DNA from: JAVBMV01 sp031552145
GTDB lineage: Bacteria > Myxococcota > Myxococcia > Myxococcales > UBA5297
Length of the DNA: 64,000 bases
Assembly (NCBI GenBank): GCA_031552145.1
Contig: JAVBMV010000005.1
Coordinates: forward strand, 1 to 64,000
Reading direction: 5' to 3'
Part shown: positions 53,136 to 60,669 of the stretch, piece by piece
Layout: every line of letters starts with the position of its first letter
Numbering within the stretch: position 1 is the first letter of the stretch
Program-made: the position numbers and the translations under genes
The notes under the pieces: model-generated
What the model saw: the letters and a program-made list of their open reading frames with translations, nothing else
Told to the model about the DNA's origin: nothing
Database searches by the model: none

Positions 53136-53822
53136 GTGAGCGCGCTCTTTTCAGATCGGCGCGGCGCCGGGAGGAGGCTCGCCGGGCTCGCGGTCGCGCG
53201 CTGGGGCGGGGTCCTGCCCGACCTGGTGCTGGCGCTGCCAAGGGGCGGCGTTCCCGTTGCCTTCGAGCTAGCGATGGCGCTCGAACGCCCGCTTGGGCTG
53301 CTCTTCGTCCGCAAGGTGGGAATGCCTGGGAACGAAGAGCTGGCGCTGGGGGCCCTCGCCTCCGCGAGCGGCAGATTGACCCCGACGCTGATCCTGAACA
53401 CCACCCTGCTGACCCAGCTTCCGCTCTCGCCGTCGCTGCTCGACGCTGCGATCGAGCGGGCGCGCTGCGAACTGGCGCGCGCAATGGAGCGCTTCGCGAG
53501 CGCGTCGCCGCGGGTCGAGTTGGAGGGGGCCAGCGTGCTCGTGGTCGACGACGGCCTCGCGACGGGCGCGACGATGGCGGCCGCGGTCGTAGCAGCGCGG
53601 GAACGTGGCGCTAAAGAGGTGAGGGTCGCCGTGCCCGTCGCCGCGCGCGAGTCGGCGAGCAGAGTGGAGGCGCTCTGTGACGGCCTGCTCTGTCCCGAGC
53701 TGCCCGCGCTCTTCTCATCGGTTGGGGAGCATTACGACGAATTTCCCCAGACCAGCGATCAAGAGGTCTGCGCGCTCCTGGGGTTAGCGAATGGCAGAGC
53801 GCCTCATGCCGAGCCCATGTAG
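53136..53822 (+). CDS. phosphoribosyltransferase-fold protein
   Basis: The 228-residue protein has the PRPP-binding loop VLVVDDGLATGATM and an N-terminal LALPRGGVPVAFELA block, as in the stand-alone PRTase family (COG1926) often found with dienelactone-hydrolase domains. It lacks that hydrolase domain. Substrate unknown. The start is GTG 53136, or TTG 53130; neither has a strong ribosome site. It follows the phasin-like gene by about 50 bases. Confidence 0.85.
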   Translation: MSALFSDRRGAGRRLAGLAVARWGGVLPDLVLALPRGGVPVAFELAMALERPLGLLFVRKVGMPGNEELALGALASASGRLTPTLILNTTLLTQLPLSPSLLDAAIERARCELARAMERFASASPRVELEGASVLVVDDGLATGATMAAAVVAARERGAKEVRVAVPVAARESASRVEALCDGLLCPELPALFSSVGEHYDEFPQTSDQEVCALLGLANGRAPHAEPM

Positions 53823-53978
53823 CCGCTCGCCGCGCCCTCCCGCCCCTAGGCCGTGCGCGCGCCCCAACACCGTCTGCACCCAGCGCCGTGTGCGCACCCG
53901 TTTGCGAAGGGCTTGGCAAGCGGCTACGTTCGCGAGAGGCGCCCGGGCGGCGCCCTTCCTCGATAGTGGGAGCGAGCG

Positions 53979-55586
53979 ATGCCCCGACACTTCAACACGG
54001 CAGGCCCGAACGACCCAAAGGATCACTACAACGTCGACTCGTTCGAGCGGATCGACTGGCCAGAGATTCTGAATCTGATCGATGGCAAGAAGTTCTTCGT
54101 CATGCACGCCCCCCGGCAGAGCGGGAAGACGACGCTGCTGCGCGCGATCGTCGAACGACTGAACGGGGACGGGAAGTACCAGGCGCTCTACGTCAACGTC
54201 GAGAATGCGCAGATGGCGCGCAGCGACGTGGGTCGAGGAATTCGGACAATCGTCGAGCTCATCGGGACGCGGGCGGGCCTCTTTCTCCCGGAGAGCTGGC
54301 TCGCATCGAACTGGAGGAGCGCGGTCGCCAAGGCCGAGCCCGAGAACGCGCTCACCCTGTTGCTAGGAGAATGGGCCGCCCATTCACCCGCGCCCATCGT
54401 TCTAATGGTGGACGAGATCGACTCGCTCATTGGAGACACGCTCGTCTCGGTTCTTCGGCAACTGAGGACGGGTTACTTGGACCGGCCCGCCGCCTTCCCG
54501 CAGGCGGTAATTCTCTGCGGCGTTCGCGATGTGCGCGACTACCGGATTCACACGTCGGACGGGGAGATCGTCACCGGCGGGAGCTGCTTCAACGTGAAGT
54601 CCGAGTCGTTGACGCTGGGGAGCTTCTCGGAGGCGGAGGTGAGAGGGCTCTATGGGCAGCATACAGCCGAGACAACGCAGGTCTTCGAGGAGGCCATCTT
54701 TCCCAGAGTGATGGCGTTGACCGGAGGCCAGCCCTGGCTGGTCAACGCGCTCGCGCGGGAGCTTACGGAGAAGATGCCCGCGCTGAAGGATCGCTCCCGG
54801 GCGATCTCGCTCGAGGATCTGGAAGAGGCGAAGGAGCGACTCATCCTAAGGAGGGACACACATCTCGATCAGCTCGCGGACAAGCTGCGGGAGCCCAGGG
54901 TGCGGCGAGTGATCGAGCCAATGCTCCAGGGCGAGGAGGCGGCGGGTGTCGCGTCCGAGGAAGATCTGACCTATGTCGCAGATCTCGGCTTGATCAAGCT
55001 GAGAAGTCCCAGGAAGGTAGAGATCGCCAACGAGATCTATCGAGAGATCATCCCTCGCGCGCTGAACTATGTGATGCAAGTAGACCTGCGCGGAGCATTG
55101 CCCGACTCTCCCTTCCGCCACGCCGACGGCCGCCTCGACTTCCGCGGTCTGCTCGCAGGATTCCAGCAGTTTTACCGAGAGAACTCGGAGGTTTGGAACA
55201 AGCGAGCCCTCTACGAAGAGGCGGCGCCGCAGCTCTTGCTGCAGGCCTGGCTACAGCGTGTGGTGAACGGAGGAGGGCGAATCGAGCGGGAGTATGCCCT
55301 TGGGCGGCGGCGCGCCGATCTCTTCGTGCGCTTCTTCCGGCAGTTGGAGGGAAGGCGTGAAGAGCAGCGCTTCGTGGTGGAGATGAAGGTGCTGCGCCAC
55401 TCACTCGCGAAGACCCTCGATGACGGGCTGAAGCAGACGGCGGCGTATGCCGACCGCTGTCAGCCCCACGAGTCGCACCTGATCGTGGTCGATCCGGCCC
55501 CTGCCAGCGAGAAGAGCTGGGAGGAGAAGGTCTTCGTCGACGAGAAGGTCTATGAGGGCCGCCCGATCACGGTGTGGGGGATGTAG
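53979..55586 (+). CDS. AAA-type ATPase fused to PD-(D/E)XK nuclease-like domain
   Basis: The 535-residue protein has an N-terminal ATPase with Walker A HAPRQSGKTTLL and Walker B IVLMVDEIDSL, a sensor-like AVILCGVRDVRDYR segment, a helical region with TGGQPWLVNALARELT, and a C-terminal domain with RRADLFVRF (Asp) and FVVEMKVL (ExK), consistent with a restriction-nuclease fold. This AAA-like/PDDEXK family is common, patchy and often multi-copy in environmental bacteria; its function is unknown, with links to mobile DNA or defence suspected. GGGAG lies 6 bases before the ATG. Confidence 0.88.
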   Translation: MPRHFNTAGPNDPKDHYNVDSFERIDWPEILNLIDGKKFFVMHAPRQSGKTTLLRAIVERLNGDGKYQALYVNVENAQMARSDVGRGIRTIVELIGTRAGLFLPESWLASNWRSAVAKAEPENALTLLLGEWAAHSPAPIVLMVDEIDSLIGDTLVSVLRQLRTGYLDRPAAFPQAVILCGVRDVRDYRIHTSDGEIVTGGSCFNVKSESLTLGSFSEAEVRGLYGQHTAETTQVFEEAIFPRVMALTGGQPWLVNALARELTEKMPALKDRSRAISLEDLEEAKERLILRRDTHLDQLADKLREPRVRRVIEPMLQGEEAAGVASEEDLTYVADLGLIKLRSPRKVEIANEIYREIIPRALNYVMQVDLRGALPDSPFRHADGRLDFRGLLAGFQQFYRENSEVWNKRALYEEAAPQLLLQAWLQRVVNGGGRIEREYALGRRRADLFVRFFRQLEGRREEQRFVVEMKVLRHSLAKTLDDGLKQTAAYADRCQPHESHLIVVDPAPASEKSWEEKVFVDEKVYEGRPITVWGM

Positions 55587-55614
55587 GGCGCCGCTTGCCG
55601 AGCTCCTCGCGTTC

Positions 55615-56580
55615 CTACGGTTTCGGGTTCGCCGGCTCGCCGTCGCCGTCTCTGTTGGCCAGCATAAAGCGCGCGTTGCGCCGCACCGCTTCCCACCCGG
55701 CGCGCGCCACGCTCATGCCGCTCGCGCTCTGTGCGAAAGAGTCCTCGTCGCTGATGGCCAACTCCTCGAGCGTGGCGTGCGCGAAGGGGCGCACCGCAAA
55801 GCGCGGATCGTCGCAGTGGTGTTCTGGAAGGTTGTGTGGGCAGGCTCGCTGGCAGAGGTCGCAGCCGTAGACCGAGGACAGGTGCGGCCGCAGGTCCTCG
55901 GGCATGACCTCGTGGACCGCCTCAATGGTCCAATAGGCGAGGCAGCGCCGCGCGTCGAGCGATGCTCCGTCGAGCGCCGAGGTTGGGCAGGCTTCGACGC
56001 AGCGCCTGCAGTCGCCGCAGCGCGAGGGGATGGGCTCGTCGTAATGGTCCACCTCGCGGTCGATGAGCATGGCGCCGAGCAGGAGCTTCGCGCCGTGCTT
56101 TGGGGAGATGAGGAGCGTCTGCTTTCCCTGCCATCCGAGCCCGGCACGCGCGGCCCACACTTTCTCCATGACGAGGCCGCTGTCGCAGCAGGCATAGTCG
56201 TCGATGTGGGGAGCAATGGCGCGCAGCGCCCGCCTAAGGCGGCGGAAGCGATCTCTGAAGGTCGCGTGGTAGTCGCGTGTTCGGGCGAAGGAGGCGAAGG
56301 GGGAGGGGAGCTGGTGTTCGCTCGTCGCGTGGCAGATGCCCAGCGCGATTACGGTGCGGCAGCCGGCGAGGACGCGGCGTGGATCGAGCCGAGCCTGCGC
56401 GCTCCTGGCCAGCCACCGCATCTCGCCGTGATTGCCCCGCGCGAGCCAGCCTCGCAGTGCGTCGCCAGGTATGGGCTCGGGACGCGCGAGCCCCACCTCC
56501 GCGAAGCCCGCTTCGCGCGCGGCGCGCTTCACCTCGTCGGCGCGGAGGAGGGCGCTCACCCTCTGTGGCTGGGATCCCAT
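55615..56580 (-). CDS. queG: epoxyqueuosine reductase
   Basis: The 321-residue enzyme reduces epoxyqueuosine in tRNA to queuosine, using cobalamin and two 4Fe-4S clusters. Motifs are CGDCRRCVEACPTSAL and CDLCQRACPHN for the clusters, and DYACCDSGLVMEKVWAARAGLGW split around residues 145-170 for the B12/substrate region. Start ATG 56580 has GGAG 5 bases upstream and lies 25 bases inside the upstream cobalamin adenosyltransferase gene, so the two are translationally linked. The enzyme is slightly short at the C-terminus compared with HEAT-containing QueG forms. Confidence 0.93.
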   Translation of the reverse strand: MGSQPQRVSALLRADEVKRAAREAGFAEVGLARPEPIPGDALRGWLARGNHGEMRWLARSAQARLDPRRVLAGCRTVIALGICHATSEHQLPSPFASFARTRDYHATFRDRFRRLRRALRAIAPHIDDYACCDSGLVMEKVWAARAGLGWQGKQTLLISPKHGAKLLLGAMLIDREVDHYDEPIPSRCGDCRRCVEACPTSALDGASLDARRCLAYWTIEAVHEVMPEDLRPHLSSVYGCDLCQRACPHNLPEHHCDDPRFAVRPFAHATLEELAISDEDSFAQSASGMSVARAGWEAVRRNARFMLANRDGDGEPANPKP

Positions 56581-57110
56581 TGCGGCTCCACGACCTGCGC
56601 GCGGTGATTGGCCAGGCGCGCCATGGTGAAGAGCCAGTCGGAGAGCCGGTTGACGTAGATGATCAGCTCCGACTCGACCGGCTCCTCGAGCGAGAGCGCG
56701 ACGATGGCGCGCTCGGCGCGCCTGCAGATGGTCCGCGCGAGGTGCAGGGTGGCGCTGCTCTCGCAGCCGCCGGGGAGTACGAAGTGGCGCAGCGGGGGAA
56801 GCTCGTCGACCGCTGCGTCGATTTCGCTCTCCAGCACCGCGATCCAACTGCTCTCGATCGCGGGGAGTTTGGCGCGGGCGCTCTCGTCGGCCGCGGCGAG
56901 CCGGGCGCCCAGGGTGAAGAGCTCCGACTGGATGCGCAGCAGGGGGACGTCGAGCGCCGAGGCGCGCGCCGCGGCCCGCGCCACACCCATGGCGGCGTTC
57001 AGCTCGTCGATGTCGCCGTAGGCCTCGACGCGGGTGGCGCATTTGTCGACGCGCCGCCCGCCGAAGAGCGAGGTCTTTCCGGCGTCTCCGCCCTTCGTAT
57101 AGATCTTCAT
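56556..57110 (-). CDS. cob(I)alamin adenosyltransferase, PduO/MMAB type
   Basis: The 184-residue enzyme transfers the adenosyl group of ATP to cob(I)alamin. Family motifs are MKIYTKGGDAGKTSLFGG (ATP-binding N-terminus), VEAYGDIDELNAAMG, and CRRAERAIVAL with YVNRLSDWLFTMAR near the C-terminus. GGAGG lies 5 bases before the ATG. Its 3' end overlaps queG, whose enzyme is cobalamin-dependent. The gene follows rho by 14 bases on the same strand. Confidence 0.94.
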   Translation of the reverse strand: MKIYTKGGDAGKTSLFGGRRVDKCATRVEAYGDIDELNAAMGVARAAARASALDVPLLRIQSELFTLGARLAAADESARAKLPAIESSWIAVLESEIDAAVDELPPLRHFVLPGGCESSATLHLARTICRRAERAIVALSLEEPVESELIIYVNRLSDWLFTMARLANHRAQVVEPQWDPSHRG

Positions 57111-57124
57111 CGACCCTCCCTGCG

Positions 57125-58690
57125 CTAGAGCTTGCTCATCTGATCGAGGAACTCGCGGTTCGCCTTGGTGCCCTTCAGTTTGTCGAGCAGCATGCTGATC
57201 GAGTCGATGGGATTGAGCGGGTGGAGCACCTGGCGCAAGATCCAGACCCGGTTGTAGGTGAAGGAGTCCATCAGCAGCTCCTCCTTGCGCGTGCCCGATT
57301 TGTTGATGTCGAGACAGGGGAAGATGCGCTTCTCCATCAGCTTCCGGTCGAGCACAATCTCGGAATTGCCCGTCCCCTTGAACTCTTCGAAGATGACCTC
57401 GTCCATGCGGCTGCCGGTGTCGACGAGCGCGGTGCCGATGATGGTGAGGCTGCCCCCCTCCTCGATGTTGCGCGCGGCGCCGAAGAAGCGCTTGGGCTTG
57501 TGCAGCGCGTTGGAATCGACGCCGCCCGAGAGGATCTTCCCGGAGGGGGGAACGACTGTATTGTAGGCGCGCGCGAGGCGCGTGATCGAGTCGAGGAGGA
57601 TCACCACGTCGCGCTTGTGCTCGACGAGTCGCTTCGCCTTCTCGATCACCATCTCGGCGACCTGAACATGGCGGGTGGCGGGCTCGTCGAAGGTGGAGCT
57701 GACCACCTCGCCCTTCACCGACCGCTCCATATCCGTGACCTCTTCGGGCCGCTCGTCGATGAGCAGCACGATCAAGATCACCTCGGGGTGGTTGTGGGTG
57801 ATGGCGTGGGCGATGTGCTGCAAGAGGACAGTCTTGCCGGCGCGCGGCGGCGCGACGATGAGGCAGCGCTGCCCCTTCCCGATGGGGGTGAGCAGGTCGA
57901 TGATGCGCGTGGTCATCTCGCCCGGGTCGTGCTCCAGATCGAGGCGGCGCGTGGGATAGAGCGGAGTGAGGTTGTCGAAGAGGAGCTTGTTGGCGTTCTC
58001 CTCGGGCGCCGCGTGGTTGATCGAGTCGACGCGCAGCATCGCGAAGTAGCGCTCGTTCTCCTTGCCCTGCGGCTGACGGACCGCGCCGTGCAGCGTATCG
58101 CCAGTGCGCAGCGCGAAGCGCCTGATCTGCGAAGGGGAGATGTAAATGTCGTCGGGGCCGGGCAGATAGCTAAAGTCGGGGCTGCGGAGGAAGCCGTAGT
58201 TGTCGGCCAGGATCTCCAGCGTCCCTTCTCCGCGGATCTCGCCGCGCCGCGCCGAGGTGAGCTTCAGAATTTCGAAGATCAGATCCTGCTTGCGCATGCC
58301 GGAGGCTCCCTCGACATGGAGCTCCTGCGCGAGCGTGGCGAGCTCCGTGATCTTCATGCGCTGCAGGGAGGAGAGATAGAGGACGGGCTTCTCTTCGCCC
58401 GAATCCTCCTCCTGCTCGTCGGAGCCGGTGGGCTCGGCCTCATGCTCTGCCGTCGGCGCGCCCTCCTGAACCGGCGCGGCCTGCGGGGGCGCTTCCTCCT
58501 GCGGCGCGCTGACAGCCTCCAGCTCCTGGATCATCTCGGGAGTCAGGAGTTCCTGTTGCGCGGGTTGGAGCGTGAGTTTGGGAGTGCGGCGCGAGCGGCC
58601 CTGGCGCGCGCGGGGAGACTTGGGCGCGCCTTTGGTGCCGGCGGTGCCGGGGCGCTTTCGCGCTCTGCGGGGGGCGGAGTTCTTTTCCAT
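57125..58690 (-). CDS. rho: transcription termination factor Rho with N-terminal extension
   Basis: The 521-residue protein is about 100 residues longer than E. coli Rho. The first 100 residues are a basic, then acidic Pro/Ala/Glu-rich insert. The Rho_N helix (MKITELATLAQELHVEG) and RNA-binding cold-shock domain (GTLEILADNYGFLRSPDFSY) follow, then the ATPase with Walker A APPRAGKTVLL, Walker B VVILLDSITRLARAYN and Q/R-loop region DKLKGTKANREF. Rho unwinds RNA-polymerase complexes at rut sites. Its leader of about 150 bases could allow autogenous attenuation. Promoter features lie in the inverted repeat at 58862-58913. Confidence 0.95.
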   Translation of the reverse strand: MEKNSAPRRARKRPGTAGTKGAPKSPRARQGRSRRTPKLTLQPAQQELLTPEMIQELEAVSAPQEEAPPQAAPVQEGAPTAEHEAEPTGSDEQEEDSGEEKPVLYLSSLQRMKITELATLAQELHVEGASGMRKQDLIFEILKLTSARRGEIRGEGTLEILADNYGFLRSPDFSYLPGPDDIYISPSQIRRFALRTGDTLHGAVRQPQGKENERYFAMLRVDSINHAAPEENANKLLFDNLTPLYPTRRLDLEHDPGEMTTRIIDLLTPIGKGQRCLIVAPPRAGKTVLLQHIAHAITHNHPEVILIVLLIDERPEEVTDMERSVKGEVVSSTFDEPATRHVQVAEMVIEKAKRLVEHKRDVVILLDSITRLARAYNTVVPPSGKILSGGVDSNALHKPKRFFGAARNIEEGGSLTIIGTALVDTGSRMDEVIFEEFKGTGNSEIVLDRKLMEKRIFPCLDINKSGTRKEELLMDSFTYNRVWILRQVLHPLNPIDSISMLLDKLKGTKANREFLDQMSKL

Positions 58691-58861
58691 GGGGTGTTCC
58701 GATCGGTTCTGCGGCGCAGACGGAGGAGGGTCGCCGCGCCGAGTGGTTCTCGACCCGGTTCGCCAGCCAACTCTCTTTATGAAGGCCGAAGGCCGCGCGG
58801 ATTAGGTCCGCGCAAAGTGGGGGCTAGAAGCGAAGCGAGGGGAGAGTAGAGGCGGCGATGG

Positions 58862-58913
58862 GGCGAGTCAAGGCGCCCAGAGACAGTGTGTAGGCGAAAC
58901 GCCTTGACTCGCC
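58862..58913. promoter_or_regulatory. divergent promoter built on a perfect 14-bp inverted repeat (rho / tRNA-Ala)
   Basis: GGCGAGTCAAGGCG (58862-58875) and CGCCTTGACTCGCC (58900-58913) are perfect inverted copies with a 24-base centre. Each arm carries an outward TTGACT -35 box. On the plus strand TTGACT (58904-58909) is followed after 16 bases by GATACC, about 45 bases before the tRNA. On the minus strand TTGACT is followed after 17 bases by TACTCT, leading to rho. Confidence 0.6.
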
Positions 58914-58976
58914 AGCGCGCTTCTTGATACCTCAGCGCCACTTCGACGGAGAAACTTCCCGAGAGGTGCTTCGCGT

Positions 58977-59052
<76 letters not shown>

Positions 59053-59061
59053 CGCAGTAGG

Positions 59062-59095
59062 GAGCCCCGGAACCACCGGGGCTCTCTTTTTTTTT
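59062..59095 (+). terminator. intrinsic terminator after tRNA-Ala
   Basis: GAGCCCCGG (59062-59070) pairs with CCGGGGCTC (59076-59084) over a 5-base loop, followed by TCTTTTTTTTT. It is the strongest intrinsic terminator in the window. Its T tract touches the stop codon of the convergent acyltransferase gene. Confidence 0.92.
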
Positions 59096-60548
59096 AGGCG
59101 CTCTGCGCGCCGCCCCGGCGCTCCCCATCGTTGGCGGCGTGCTTTGGGGCGCGATGGGCGATGCGCCCGGTATCGGCGCGCTCGCCGGTCGCCTCTTCGC
59201 CCAACATCGCCGCCAGTTCCAGGTGCAGCGCCTCGACGAGCTCGGAAGGATTTTCGATTAGGCCGGCATCGCTGGCGACGCCGAACCGGAGCGACCCGGC
59301 GAAGCTGAAGATGCTAATCCCGAGCCCCAACCTGCCCGACTGCGGCACCCAGTAGATGAGCGAGCTCAGCTCCTTGCCGGCGAAGTAGAGGTTTTCGCGC
59401 GGTCCCGGCACATTGGTGAAGACCAGTGAGCCCTTCTTGCCGAAGATGTTGATGACCGCTGCCTCAAGCTGCCTCCCGCCGTGCCCCAGCATTTTGAGGA
59501 TGCCGAAGACGACGGCCGCCTGCGGGGAGCGCTTGAGCGCGGTGGTGCGCTTGTGTACCTCGCGCAGGCGCGCGGCGGGCTCGCCGAGGCCTAGGGGCAG
59601 CGGCAAGAAGGCGAGGCCGAATCGGTTGCCCAGCTCAGCGTGCTCGCTTCGAGAGCGGAGGTTCACGGGCATCACCGCGCGCAGATCGAATGGGCTGAGC
59701 GCGCCGCGCGCGGCAAGGTAACGCCGCAGCGCCCCCGCGACCGCGTTGGCCAGGAGATCGTTGAGCGTCACCCCGTGCGCCTTGGCCACGCGTTTGGCCG
59801 TTTCGAGTTCGACGCTACGGCTCCAGGCAACGCGCTTCTCGATGCCGAGAGGCCCTTTGAGCGGCGTCTTGGGATCGCTGGGAAGCAGGACGAGTTTTCC
59901 GAGAGAGGCGGTAGAAGCGGCTGCACCCGCGAGCGCCGCCTTGGCCGGCTTGCGCAGCTCCAACGGAGAGGCGGTCGCCATGCGGGCCCTCGCCGAGGGG
60001 AGGAGAGGGACGCGCGCGCGGCGCCTGGCCGGGCGCTCCGGGAGCGTGTCGGGATCGCTATCGGTGAGAGAGAGGAGCACTTTGATCAGGGCAACGCCGT
60101 CAGCGATGCAGTGATGAATTCTGAGGATGACCGCGCTGCCCTCTCCGACATGCTCCACCAGGGTGGCGTGCCAGAGCGGGCGCGCGCGATCGAGGGGCGT
60201 GCTCATGAGCTGGCCGATGAGTGCTTGCAGCGCGCCATCGACCTCTGCGCCCTGGGGAACGTGGAGGCTGACGCGCTCGACATGCGCGTCGAGGTCGAAG
60301 TGAGGGGCGTATTCCCAGCGGGGAGGGGCGAAGAGACCTCCCTCTCGTACGCGCTGCCTGAAGCGATCGTAGCGGCAGAGCCTGTGGAGCAGCACGCGCT
60401 TGAGCCTCGCGAGGTCGAGGGGCTCGTCGAAGCGGAGGACCGCGTTGATGACCATCAGATTGGTCGGCGATTCCATCTGCAGCCAGGCGTGATCGACGCC
60501 ATCCATCTGCTCGCTTCTTGGCTCTGGCCTTCTCTGCTCGCGCGTCAT
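59094..60548 (-). CDS. wax ester synthase / diacylglycerol O-acyltransferase family
   Basis: The 484-residue enzyme carries the condensation-domain catalytic motif HHxxxDG (RIHHCIADGVAL) and later family blocks: NDLLANAVAGALRRYL, VMPVNLRSRSEHAELGNRFG and TNVPGPRENLYFAG (containing the PLW- and ND-type motifs; PLWHATLVE is also present). WS/DGAT enzymes esterify fatty alcohols or diacylglycerol with acyl-CoA to store neutral lipid. The ATG has AAGGA 5 bases upstream. The stop overlaps the tRNA terminator's T tract. Confidence 0.93.
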   Translation of the reverse strand: MTREQRRPEPRSEQMDGVDHAWLQMESPTNLMVINAVLRFDEPLDLARLKRVLLHRLCRYDRFRQRVREGGLFAPPRWEYAPHFDLDAHVERVSLHVPQGAEVDGALQALIGQLMSTPLDRARPLWHATLVEHVGEGSAVILRIHHCIADGVALIKVLLSLTDSDPDTLPERPARRRARVPLLPSARARMATASPLELRKPAKAALAGAAASTASLGKLVLLPSDPKTPLKGPLGIEKRVAWSRSVELETAKRVAKAHGVTLNDLLANAVAGALRRYLAARGALSPFDLRAVMPVNLRSRSEHAELGNRFGLAFLPLPLGLGEPAARLREVHKRTTALKRSPQAAVVFGILKMLGHGGRQLEAAVINIFGKKGSLVFTNVPGPRENLYFAGKELSSLIYWVPQSGRLGLGISIFSFAGSLRFGVASDAGLIENPSELVEALHLELAAMLGEEATGERADTGRIAHRAPKHAANDGERRGGAQSA

Positions 60549-60669
60549 GGTGTTCCTTCAATGGCACATGTGGGTCGAGTGGCGCAATCGTATGGAGCGC
60601 CACGGGAGGCGCGCCGCTCGATCTCCTTTCACCATGCCCTACTGTTTGGGAGTTGCCACGCCACGGTGG

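Noticed and set aside
57221..58849. Plus-strand frame of 542 codons opposite rho
   Set aside because: Rho on the minus strand is certain; the antisense frame has no domain or ribosome site.
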